Of a stretch of DNA of 64,000 nucleotides, positions 16,708 through 27,102 are shown piece after piece (within the stretch, counting starts at the first letter, position 1; each line of letters opens with the position of its first letter). The DNA lies in assembly GCF_019039055.1 (NCBI RefSeq), contig NZ_JAHOPB010000001.1, forward strand, positions 1,116,001-1,180,000, given 5' to 3'. The translations under genes were made by a program, and so were the position numbers. A model generated the notes under the pieces. That model was not told the DNA's origin. It was given only the letters and a program-made list of their open reading frames with translations, and made no database searches. This stretch comes from Reyranella humidisoli (GTDB lineage Bacteria > Pseudomonadota > Alphaproteobacteria > Reyranellales > Reyranellaceae).

Positions 16708-17697
16708 TCACAGCGCGGCCGCGAGCGGCGGCACCTCGTCGAGCCGGCTGGGCGGATGACCGACCCGACGCTTCCGCAAGGCCGGCGGCGCATAGAGCAC
16801 GTCGAATTCCTCGACGATCAGCCGGCGCAGCCAGCGGTGGGCCCCATTTGTCTCGTCGCTGGCGTGCCAGATCATGTCGACGGCATATTCGATGCCTTGA
16901 AGCGGTATCGGCAGCGGCATCGTGGCGAGCTCGCTTGGCGCGCTGTAGAGCGCCACCCAGCGCTGCGGCAGCACGGCACAGAGGTCGGTGTGGGCGAGAA
17001 CGGCAACAACCCCCGCGAGAGTCGGGATGGTGACCGCGGTGCGCCGCGTCACACCCTTGCTTCGCAATACCTCGTCAAGGCTGCGCCGATCGACAATGGC
17101 GCTGGAGACGTCGAGAAAGGGCAATTCGAGAAATCGGTCTAGGGTGAGCTTGTCCATCCTGGCGGGATGATCCGACCGCAGGGCGACGACGAAAGGATCC
17201 CGCCAGATACGCTTGCGGCGATACTCGGGCCCGCGGGCCCGGGCGGCTACACGCATCTGGATGTCGCCGGGAGCGTAAGGATTCTCCTCGTCGTCCGGAA
17301 GCTGACCGACGATCAGGGTGACGCCGGGAGCCTCCGCGCGCACGCGCGCGCACAGCCGAGGCAACAGGCAGTCGCTCATGAAATCGGACTGGCGCAGGTT
17401 GAAGGTACGCTGCGACGTCTCGGGATCGAACTCGCGCTGCAGAGCGATGCCCTGCTGCAGGCTGTGCAAGGCGGCGCGCACGAAGGGGACCAGCTCAAGT
17501 GCACGCCGCGTCGGCGACATGCCGGTCGGCGTGCGAGTAAACAACGGGTCGCCGAAGGTCTGGCGCAGGCGGTTCAGCGCGTGGCTGACGGCCGAGGGCG
17601 TCATGCCGATCGCCTTGGCCGCGCGGGTAATGCCCTTCTCGGCCATCAGCGCATCGAAGATTACCAGAAGGTTGAGATCGATGCTGCGGAGGTTCAT
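16708..17697 (-). CDS. LysR-family transcriptional regulator
   Basis: 329 residues. The N-terminal winged helix-turn-helix is unmistakable: LRSIDLNLLVIFDALMAEK, AAKAIGMTPSAVSHALNRLR, and the wing DPLFTRTPTGMSPT. The C-terminal 230 residues form the ligand-sensing domain. The first residues resemble the NodD/PcpR-like branch. It is followed by the TRAP-type binding protein on the same strand and is divergent from the acyl-CoA dehydrogenase operon across 232 bases (17698-17929). That spacer contains TGATA (17768-17772) and TATCA (17789-17793) half-sites that may be an operator. Targets are inferred only from position. Confidence 0.93.
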   Translation of the reverse strand: MNLRSIDLNLLVIFDALMAEKGITRAAKAIGMTPSAVSHALNRLRQTFGDPLFTRTPTGMSPTRRALELVPFVRAALHSLQQGIALQREFDPETSQRTFNLRQSDFMSDCLLPRLCARVRAEAPGVTLIVGQLPDDEENPYAPGDIQMRVAARARGPEYRRKRIWRDPFVVALRSDHPARMDKLTLDRFLELPFLDVSSAIVDRRSLDEVLRSKGVTRRTAVTIPTLAGVVAVLAHTDLCAVLPQRWVALYSAPSELATMPLPIPLQGIEYAVDMIWHASDETNGAHRWLRRLIVEEFDVLYAPPALRKRRVGHPPSRLDEVPPLAAAL

Positions 17698-17929
17698 CGG
17701 AACCCTCCTGTTCGAGGCGGTAAGCTCTCAACGCGGTGGGGCTATCTTGCTCGTTTGCCGGATCGATTGATACCCCGGGCCGGGGAGATATCAGTCTTCA
17801 AGAGGCTGCGCGGGTCTGCAGTCCCGGAATCCAGGCGTCGTACCAGTTGATCGGATCGCTCTGCGACCGGCTGGTCCCCGATCAGCCGCGACCCGTGCTA
17901 GGTTCCGGCCGCAAACGCGGGAGAGTTTC

Positions 17930-19129
17930 GTGACGGCCAAGCAGAAGATCGACGACCTCAATTTCACGCCGCCGGCGGCGATCACCGACCTCGCCGCCCG
18001 GGTGAAGGAATTCATCAAGGACAAGATCATCCCCTACGAGACCGACCCGCGCTGGACCTCGCACGGGCCGACCGACGAACTGCGCATCGAGATGAACGAG
18101 CTGGCGAAGGCCGCCGGCGTGTTCGCGCCGCAGGTCCCGAAGGAATATGGCGGCCAGGCGCTGAGCCAGGTCGGCCGCGCCCATGTCTTCGAGGCGGCCG
18201 GCTATTCGATCCTGGGACCGACGGCCATCCACTGCGCCTCGCCCGACGAGGGCAACATCCACCTGCTCGACGTCGTGGCCCGCCCCGACCAGCGCGAGCA
18301 TTTCCTGAAGCGGATGGCGACGGGCCAGATCCGCTCGATCTTCTGCATGACCGAGCCGGGCGGCGCTGGCTCCGACCCCAGCCTGATGACGACGACCGCG
18401 CGCCTCGAGGGCAACGAGTGGGTGATCAACGGCCGCAAGTGGCTGATCACGGGAGCCGAGGGCGCGGGCTGCGCCATCATCATGGCGAAGAACGAGGGCG
18501 GGCCGATGAACGGCCACGCCACCATGTTCATGGCCGACCTGCCCGATCCCGCCATCCGCCTCGAGCGCACGCTCGACACGATGGATTCGAGCTTCACCGG
18601 CGGCCACGGCGTGATCGAGATCAAGAACCTGCGCCTGCCGGCCGACGCGGTGCTGGGCGAGATCGGCAAGGGCTTCCGCTACGCCCAGGTCCGCCTCGCC
18701 CCGGCGCGTCTGAGCCACTGCATGCGCTGGCTGGGCGCGGCCATGCGCGCGCAGGATATCGCGACGGAGTATGCCCGCACGCGCGTCGCCTTCGGCAAGA
18801 CGCTGGGCGAGCACCAGGGCGTGTCGTTCATGCTGGCCGACAATCTGATGGACATGAACCAGGCGCGGCTGTCGATCTGGCACACCGCCTGGCTGCTCGA
18901 CCAGGGCGAGCGCGCCTCGAACGAGAGCTCGATGTCGAAGGTGATCTGCTCGGAAGCCTATTTCCGCGTCGCCGACCGCTGCATGCAGATCCTGGGCGGG
19001 CTCGGCATCACGCGCGACACGGTGGTCGAGCGCTTCTTCCGCGATTCCCGCGCCTTCCGCATCTACGACGGTCCGTCCGAGGTCCATCGCTGGGCACTGG
19101 GCGCGCGCATCGTCTCCGGGAAGATGTAG
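17930..19129 (+). CDS. Acyl-CoA dehydrogenase family protein (ACAD10/11-like)
   Basis: 399 residues, GTG start at 17930 after GGGAG. FAD-dependent alpha,beta-dehydrogenation is the family reaction. Visible motifs are FCMTEPGGAGSDPS (flavin and substrate contact) and WVINGRKWLITGA, then the helical C-terminal domain with ILGGLGITRDT and RIYDGPSEVHRWALG. The last motif is typical of the ACAD10/11 and LvaC-like branch, some of which act on phosphorylated hydroxyacyl-CoAs. First gene of a probable operon with a PLP enzyme and a kinase. Confidence 0.9.
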   Translation: MTAKQKIDDLNFTPPAAITDLAARVKEFIKDKIIPYETDPRWTSHGPTDELRIEMNELAKAAGVFAPQVPKEYGGQALSQVGRAHVFEAAGYSILGPTAIHCASPDEGNIHLLDVVARPDQREHFLKRMATGQIRSIFCMTEPGGAGSDPSLMTTTARLEGNEWVINGRKWLITGAEGAGCAIIMAKNEGGPMNGHATMFMADLPDPAIRLERTLDTMDSSFTGGHGVIEIKNLRLPADAVLGEIGKGFRYAQVRLAPARLSHCMRWLGAAMRAQDIATEYARTRVAFGKTLGEHQGVSFMLADNLMDMNQARLSIWHTAWLLDQGERASNESSMSKVICSEAYFRVADRCMQILGGLGITRDTVVERFFRDSRAFRIYDGPSEVHRWALGARIVSGKM

Positions 19130-19184
19130 GAACGGCGCACGGCGGGCGCTATCGTCGCGGTCGACGCCAACGATAGGCCGACCG

Positions 19185-20468
19185 ATGAGCTCGACGACAT
19201 TAGCTGCCCGCCGCGACCGCGCCTTCGGCGCCGGCGCGCCCCTCTTCTACAACACGCCCCTGCACATCGTGCGGGGCGAGGGCGTCGAGCTGTTCGATCC
19301 CGAAGGCCGGCGCTACGTCGACATGTACAACAACGTGCCGTGCGTCGGTCATGCCAACAGCCACGTCGCCGAGGCGATGGCCCGCCAGCAGTCGACGCTC
19401 AACGTCCACAGCCGCTACCTGCACGAAGGCATCGTGGCCTTCGCCGAGCGGCTGACGGCGCTGCACGGGCCGGCGATCGAGAGCGTGATCTTCTCCTGCT
19501 CCGGCACGGAGGCCAACGAAGTGGCGCTGCGCATGGCGCGCATGGCCACCGGAAAATCCGGCATCGTCTGCACCAACGCCACCTATCACGGCAACAGCGA
19601 GGCCGTCGGCAAGATGACCCGCATCGGCACCGGCCAGAACGCCGCTGGCGACGTGCGCGCGATCCCCTTCCCCGAGATGCTGCGCCCGCTGGTGCCCGGC
19701 GCCGGCGAGGACGAACTCCGCGAGGCCTATCTCGACCGGTTGCGCCAGGCGATCCGCGGCCTGGAGGAGGACGGCACGGGCTTCGCCGGCCTGATCGTCT
19801 GCTCGATCTTCGCCAACGAGGGCCTGCCCGACGTGCCCTCGGGCTTCATGGCGCGCGCCGCCGAGATCGTGCGCGAAGCGGGCGGGCTGGTGATCGCCGA
19901 CGAGGTGCAGGCCGGCTATTGCCGCAGCGGGCAGTGGTGGGGCTACGACGTGCTTGGCTTCAAGCCCGACATCGTCGTCACCGGCAAGCCGATGGGCAAC
20001 GGCCTGCCGCTGGCCGCCACCGCTGCGAGCCGCACGCTGGTCGAAGGCTTCCGGGCGGCGACGCGCTACTTCAACACCTTCGCCTCGAGCCCGCTGCAGG
20101 CGGCGGTCGGCATGGCCGTGATCGACGTGATCGAGCGCGATGGCCTTGCCGCTAACGTCGCCACTGTGGGGGCGTTCCTGAAATCGGCACTGGCCGAACG
20201 CAAGGGCCGCTTCGCGTCGATCGCCGACGTGCGCGGCCACGGGCTGTTCATCGGCGTCGAAATCGCCCGGACGGACGCAGCGCGCGAACCCGACATGGAC
20301 AAGGCGGTCGACATCATCAACCGCCTGAAGGACCGCGGCTTCCTGACCAGCAATGCCGGGGCCTACAGGAACGTCGTGAAGATCCGGCCGCCGCTGGTCT
20401 TCAAGCAGAGTCACGCCGAGGAATTCCTCGTCGCCTTCGACGCGACGATGGCGGACGTCGACGGCTAG
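19185..20468 (+). CDS. Class-III PLP enzyme, ethanolamine-phosphate/phosphohydroxylysine phospholyase-like
   Basis: 427 residues of aminotransferase fold III. The PLP lysine is Lys268 in VVTGKPMGNG; the acid that holds the pyridine nitrogen is in VIADEVQAGYCRSG; SGTEANEVALR binds phosphate. The N-terminal stretch (NNVPCVGHANSHV, LNVHSRYLHEGIVAFAERL) resembles the animal ETNPPL/PHYKPL phospholyases rather than omega-transaminases, as I remember them. Those enzymes remove phosphate and ammonia from phospho-amino alcohols. The kinase gene seven bases downstream fits such a reaction. A plain transaminase remains possible. Confidence 0.75.
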   Translation: MSSTTLAARRDRAFGAGAPLFYNTPLHIVRGEGVELFDPEGRRYVDMYNNVPCVGHANSHVAEAMARQQSTLNVHSRYLHEGIVAFAERLTALHGPAIESVIFSCSGTEANEVALRMARMATGKSGIVCTNATYHGNSEAVGKMTRIGTGQNAAGDVRAIPFPEMLRPLVPGAGEDELREAYLDRLRQAIRGLEEDGTGFAGLIVCSIFANEGLPDVPSGFMARAAEIVREAGGLVIADEVQAGYCRSGQWWGYDVLGFKPDIVVTGKPMGNGLPLAATAASRTLVEGFRAATRYFNTFASSPLQAAVGMAVIDVIERDGLAANVATVGAFLKSALAERKGRFASIADVRGHGLFIGVEIARTDAAREPDMDKAVDIINRLKDRGFLTSNAGAYRNVVKIRPPLVFKQSHAEEFLVAFDATMADVDG

Positions 20469-20475
20469 GCTCTCG

Positions 20476-21477
20476 ATGGACAGCGAGACCGTCGATCGGA
20501 CTTTCACGCCGGCCGCCCACGAAGCGCTGAAGGCCTTTCCGATCGACGCCGAGGATCTGACCCTGGTGTCGCTCTCCGAGAACGTCACGTTCAAGGTGGC
20601 CGACCGGCGAGATGGTCGGGCTTACGTTCTGCGCCTGCATCGGCCGGGCTATCACACGCTCCAGGAGCTGATCTCCGAGCGGGCCTGGATCCGGGCGCTG
20701 GCCGAAGCCGGGATCGATGTTCCCTCGGCTGTGCTCGCGCGCGACGGCCAGGACTATGTCCCGGTCACGATTCCCGCCACGGGCGAGCAACGCTTCGCCG
20801 GCATGGCCAGCTGGACCGAAGGCCGCCTGCTCTCCGATGTCCTGGCGGAAACCGACAATCAGAAGCGTGTCGAAGAGTCCTTCACACAGCTCGGTGCCAT
20901 CACGGCGGCGATGCACAATCAGGCCAGTGCCTGGCAGCCGCCGCCGGGTTTCAAGCGGCACGCGCTCGACAGCGACGGGCTGATGGGGATGGCGCCGCAT
21001 TGGGGAGAGTTCTGGGAACACCGCTCGCTGTCGGCGGGCGAGCGCAGGCTTCTGCTCGAAATGCGGCAGCGCCTGCACGACATGCTGGGCCGACTGAGCC
21101 GCGAGCCGCACGCCTACAGCCTGATCCACGCCGACATGCATCCGGGCAACATCGTGGTCGACGGCGACCGGCTGACCGTGATCGACTTCGACGATGCGGG
21201 CTATGGCTGGCACCAATACGACCTCGCCACCGCGCTCACGCACTGGCAGACCAAGTCCAATGCCGCCGAGATCGAGCGCGCCTTCCTCGCCGGCTATCGC
21301 GCCGGGCGTCCGGTCGCCGACGAGGCCCTGAGCCTGCTCCCTCAGTTCCGGCTGATCCGCTGGATGGCGACCATCGGCTGGTTCCACCAGCGCCCCGAGG
21401 TCAATCGCCCGTCGTCGGTGTTCGAGGAACGCAAGGCCTGGGTCCTCGAACAGTGCGAGGCTCTGCAGCGCTCCCGG

Positions 21478-21483
<6 letters not shown>
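20476..21483 (+). CDS. APH-fold small-molecule kinase (hydroxylysine/homoserine-kinase-like phosphotransferase)
   Basis: 335 residues. The kinase core shows NVTFKVADRRDGRAYVLRLH (nucleotide lysine or arginine region), the catalytic loop HADMHPGNIVVDG (Asp about 218) and the metal motif VIDFDDAGYG. Family members phosphorylate hydroxyl groups of small metabolites: choline, homoserine, hydroxylysine. It starts seven bases after the PLP enzyme gene and ends six bases inside the convergent ABC ATPase gene. Likely role: makes the phospho-amino alcohol used by its neighbour (inference). Confidence 0.85.
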
Positions 21484-23434
<1,951 letters not shown>

Positions 23435-23439
23435 GGGCT

Positions 23440-23512
23440 GGGGGCGCGCCACTCCCGTGGCGCGTCACAGTTTGGACCGACGATGATCGCGCCACGGAAG
23501 TGGCGCGCCCCC
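23440..23512. repeat. Inverted repeat with self-complementary arms (GCGCCAC family)
   Basis: A 25-base left arm (23440-23464) is complementary to 23488-23512 with one mismatch. Each arm is itself a small palindrome (CGCGCCAC..GTGGCGCG), so two small hairpins or one long one can form. It lies in the 88-base gap between the solute-binding protein gene and the first ATPase gene of the importer. It may trim or stabilise the transcript so the binding protein is made in excess. Related copies are at 45013-45030 and 59175-59250. Confidence 0.8.
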
Positions 23513-23522
23513 GGCAAAGGCA

Positions 23523-25214
23523 TCACTTGCCCATCTTCTTCTTCAGCTCCTGATCGACCCACATGCGGGCGTAGATCGGGCCCGGGCGGACTGCGCCGGC
23601 GCGCAGTTCGCCGTTGTAGCCCTTCACCCACGGCCACCACGCCGTATAGATGTAGGGCGTCGGCAACCAGATGTAGGGGGCCTTGTCGAGGATCTCCCGG
23701 GTCAGCTCCTTGATCATGGCCTGGCGCTTGCCCTCGTCGGGCTCGCGATACATGGCATCGATCTTGGCGTCGTAGGCCGGATCCGCCCATTGCGACGGAT
23801 TCCAGACCTCCTTGGTATAGAAGCTCTTGTGCAGGCTTCGCGTCGGATTGGTGTGGCCGTTATTCATGAAGTAGCCAGGCGCATTCGTCTTGGTGGTCAT
23901 CGCCGAGAGGAAGGCCGCATATTCCATCGGCTGAATCTCGAGCTTGACGCCGACCTGTTCCAGATAGGCCGCAACAAGCGGCAACAGGTCCATGTGATCG
24001 GGGCTGCAGGAGCAGACCTGGACCTTGAAGCTGAAGCCCTTCGGATAGCCCGCTTCGGCCAGCAGCTTCTTCGCCTTGTCCGGATTGTAGATGAAAAGTT
24101 CCTTGACCGAATCCGGCATCGAATCGAGCGGTTCGAAGTAGCCGACGTAATCAGGGTGCTGCGGATATGCGAAGAGTTCGGCGTTACCGCCGTAGTAGGC
24201 CTTGACGATCTCCTGCTTGTTGACCGCGTAGTTCAGCGCGCGGCGCACGCGGATGTCGTCGAACGGCTTGGTGTCGACACGCATCGCGAGGAACGTGCCC
24301 GACATGTTGAGCCAGCGCGACCACTTGAGCTGCGGCGTCGTCTTCTTCAGATCGTCCGCCGCGCTCCACCGGATCGCCTCCAGGAGGTCGAGCTTGGCGG
24401 TCCTGAGCGCCGTCAGGAACGTCGCCTCGTCCTTGATCGTGCGATAGACGACCTTGTCGAGGAACGGCAGCTTGTATTCCTCGCCACCGATCTTCTCCTT
24501 GTCCCAATAGTTGGGGTTCCTGCTGTAGGTATTGGAACTGCCCTGCACGAAATCGGTCAGCATGAATGGCCCGGTACCATTGCCGTTCTTCCAGTTGGAG
24601 GCGCCAGCGTCGGCCATCTCCTTCGGGTAGATGGGCGAGTAGTAGCCCCAGCCGAACCGGTAGTCCCACTCGGCGTGGAATTCCTTGAAAAGGAAGTCTA
24701 CCGTGTACTTGTCCTTGGCCTCGACCTTGTCGACATAGTCGAAGTAGCCCTTCTGGGCCTTGGCACTCTTGGCAAGACGATAAAAGCTGAAGACGACGTC
24801 ATCTGCCGTCAGTTCACGCGCCGCCATGACACCGGGCTTCTCCGGGAACATCACGCCCTTGCGCAGCTTCACCTCGACGCGCAACGGATTCTGCTTCCAC
24901 TCCCAGCTCTCGGCCAACTCGCCGCGGATGGCGTCGGTCGGAAGCCAGGCGTCTGCGTAGAACGGATGCTTTCCGCCGTTTCGCACGCTCTTGGAGAGGT
25001 CAGCGGCGAAAAGCTGCTCGAGATAGTTGCCGGTGTCGTGGTTCAGCTTCCAGTTCCAGTCGGCTGGATCGAACGACAGCGCAGTCAACGTCACGTAAAC
25101 GGTGCCGACTTCCAGCGTGCCGCCGTACTTCGGCTTCTCCTGCGCCAGCGCCGGCGCCGCCAGCAAACCCAGTCCGATCGCGCCGCACAGCAGCGCCTTT
25201 CCCAGTCTCTTCAT
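23523..25214 (-). CDS. ABC importer solute-binding protein, family 5
   Basis: 563 residues from ATG at 25214, preceded by GGAGGGGAAACG. Signal peptide MKRLGKALLCGAIGLGLLAAPALA then QEKPKYGG. The mature sequence has SBP family 5 hallmarks: GGTLEVGTVY, SWEWKQNPLRVEVKLRKGVMF, NGTGPFMLTDF, VRRALNYAVNKQEI. Family members bind peptides, nickel complexes, opines, glycosides or aromatic compounds in the periplasm. The co-transcribed CoA ligase suggests an organic acid ligand, but this is inference. Confidence 0.92.
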   Translation of the reverse strand: MKRLGKALLCGAIGLGLLAAPALAQEKPKYGGTLEVGTVYVTLTALSFDPADWNWKLNHDTGNYLEQLFAADLSKSVRNGGKHPFYADAWLPTDAIRGELAESWEWKQNPLRVEVKLRKGVMFPEKPGVMAARELTADDVVFSFYRLAKSAKAQKGYFDYVDKVEAKDKYTVDFLFKEFHAEWDYRFGWGYYSPIYPKEMADAGASNWKNGNGTGPFMLTDFVQGSSNTYSRNPNYWDKEKIGGEEYKLPFLDKVVYRTIKDEATFLTALRTAKLDLLEAIRWSAADDLKKTTPQLKWSRWLNMSGTFLAMRVDTKPFDDIRVRRALNYAVNKQEIVKAYYGGNAELFAYPQHPDYVGYFEPLDSMPDSVKELFIYNPDKAKKLLAEAGYPKGFSFKVQVCSCSPDHMDLLPLVAAYLEQVGVKLEIQPMEYAAFLSAMTTKTNAPGYFMNNGHTNPTRSLHKSFYTKEVWNPSQWADPAYDAKIDAMYREPDEGKRQAMIKELTREILDKAPYIWLPTPYIYTAWWPWVKGYNGELRAGAVRPGPIYARMWVDQELKKKMGK

Positions 25215-25246
25215 GATCGTTTCCCCTCCGTTTCGTCTTCTTCGTT

Positions 25247-26146
25247 TCAGCGCGATCCGCGCATGCGCGGATCGAGCAGATCGCGCAGCGCGTCGCCGAA
25301 CATGTTGGTGGCGTAGACCACGACGGTGAGGCAGAGGCCCGGGGCGAGCGCGAGCCACGGGCCCTGCAGCATGTAAGTCCTGCCACTGCCCGACAGGAGG
25401 CCGCCCCAGGTCGGCGCCGGCGGCGGCACGCCGAGGCCGAGGAACGACAGGCCCGATTCGGCCAGGATCACCGTGCCGACGCGCGTCGTGAACAGCACGA
25501 TCACCGGCGCCATGACGTTGGGCAGGATGTGCCGCCAGAGGATGCGGAAGGTCGACGCGCCGGTCGATTGCGCCGCGTGGACGTACATGTTCTCGCGCAC
25601 AGAGACGACGGCGCCGCGGATGATGCGCGAGCCGGCGATGCCCAGCAGCAGGCCGAGCGTCACGATGATCTGCGGCATGCCCGGTCCGACCACCGATACG
25701 ACCACGATCAGGATGATGAGATCGGGAAAGCTCATCCAGGCGTCGACGAAGCGCTGCAGCACCAGGTCGAACTTGCCGCCGAGATAGCCCGAGACGATGC
25801 CGAGGAAGACCGAGATGATCGTCGCGATGCCGGCGGCGCAGAAGCCGATGATGACCGAGAGCTGGGCGCCATAGAGGCAGCGCGAGAGCATGTCGCGCCC
25901 GAGATTGTCGGTGCCGAATGGGAACGCCCAGGAGGGGGGCTTCAGCCGGTTCAGCGGCGCGATCTGGTTCATGCCGTAGGGCGCCAGCGCGTCGGCGAAG
26001 ATCCCGCAGAACAGGAACAGCACGAACACGACCGCGCCGGCCGCGCCCAGCGGCTTCTCGCGGAACAGGCGGCCGATGAAGTGCAGCACCGGCCCGCGCT
26101 TGCGCCGCGGCGGGACGGCCAGGGTGGTCTCCGCGACGGACGCCAT
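25247..26146 (-). CDS. ABC importer permease (DppC class)
   Basis: 299 residues from ATG at 26146, sharing one base with the stop of the other permease (TGATG). The N-terminal OppC leader segment (FREKPLGAAGAVVFVLFLFCGIF) is followed by PFGTDNLGRDMLSRCLYGAQLS, typical of DppC. Five or six membrane helices follow, with the EAA loop ending near GASTFRILWRHILPNVMAP. It carries solute through the inner membrane with the DppB-type partner. The next gene downstream is the binding protein, 32 bases away. Confidence 0.93.
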   Translation of the reverse strand: MASVAETTLAVPPRRKRGPVLHFIGRLFREKPLGAAGAVVFVLFLFCGIFADALAPYGMNQIAPLNRLKPPSWAFPFGTDNLGRDMLSRCLYGAQLSVIIGFCAAGIATIISVFLGIVSGYLGGKFDLVLQRFVDAWMSFPDLIILIVVVSVVGPGMPQIIVTLGLLLGIAGSRIIRGAVVSVRENMYVHAAQSTGASTFRILWRHILPNVMAPVIVLFTTRVGTVILAESGLSFLGLGVPPPAPTWGGLLSGSGRTYMLQGPWLALAPGLCLTVVVYATNMFGDALRDLLDPRMRGSR

Positions 26147-27102
26147 CAGCGATACCTCACCTTCGGATCGAGCAGGCCGTAGCTCAGGTCGACGATCAGG
26201 TTGATGCACATCACCGCGACACCGACGATCAGGAAGACGCCGGTGATGATCGGGTAGTCGCGCTGGCTCACCGCATCGAGCAGCAGCAGGCCCATGCCGG
26301 GGATGACGAAGATCTGCTCCATGATCACCGCGCCGCCGATCAGCAGCGGCGCCTGCAGCCCGATCAGGGTCACCACGGGGATCAGCGCGTTGCGCAACGC
26401 ATGGCGCGCCACCACGAGTTTCTCGCCCAGACCCTTGGCCCAGGCGGTGCGGATGTAATCCTGGCGCAGCACTTCGAGCATCATGGTGCGCGTGAGCCGC
26501 ATGGTGATGGCCGAGAGTGCGCAGCCCAGGATGATCGAGGGAATGATCATCTGGCTGAGATTGGCGATCGGATCCTTGGAGAAGGGAACGAAGGAGATCG
26601 TCGGCGACCAGCCCCACCAGATCGAGGGAAACACCATGACCATCGTGCCCAGCCAGAAGCTCGGCACCGCGAGCATCAGGATCGAGAAGGAGCGCGCCAC
26701 GTAGTCGCCCGGCGTATCCTGGCGGACCGCCGAATAGACGCCGATCGGGACGGCGACGGAGAGACCCACGATCAGCGCCATCAGCCCGAGTTCGAAGGTG
26801 ACCGGGAGTCGCTGCAGGAGCTGCTCGCTGACCGGCGTGCTCTGCCAGAGCGAGCGTCCGAAATCGCCGTGAAAGAGGATCGCGCCGACCCAGCGGCCGT
26901 ACTGGATCCACATCGGCTGGTCGAGGCCCAGCGCCTTCTCGAGCTGCTCGCGGCCCATCTTGGACGCCGCGATGTCGTTCTGGCTCAGCATCAGGTCGAT
27001 GACGTCGCCGGGGATCATGCGCACCGTCACGAAGACGATGAGGCTGGCGAAGAAAAGCGTCGGAATGAGCGCCAGTACGCGCCGCACGATGTAGGCCTGC
27101 AT
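26146..27102 (-). CDS. ABC importer permease (DppB class)
   Basis: 318 residues from ATG at 27102, again TGATG-overlapping, here with the CoA ligase stop. It starts MQAYIVRRVLALIPTLF and has MIPGDVIDLMLSQ, as DppB/OppB proteins do. About six membrane segments are visible. The EAA-type cytoplasmic loop is VLRQDYIRTAWAKGLGEKLV, before ALRNALIPVVTLIG. The overlap with the ligase gene strongly implies the two are made together. Confidence 0.93.
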   Translation of the reverse strand: MQAYIVRRVLALIPTLFFASLIVFVTVRMIPGDVIDLMLSQNDIAASKMGREQLEKALGLDQPMWIQYGRWVGAILFHGDFGRSLWQSTPVSEQLLQRLPVTFELGLMALIVGLSVAVPIGVYSAVRQDTPGDYVARSFSILMLAVPSFWLGTMVMVFPSIWWGWSPTISFVPFSKDPIANLSQMIIPSIILGCALSAITMRLTRTMMLEVLRQDYIRTAWAKGLGEKLVVARHALRNALIPVVTLIGLQAPLLIGGAVIMEQIFVIPGMGLLLLDAVSQRDYPIITGVFLIVGVAVMCINLIVDLSYGLLDPKVRYR

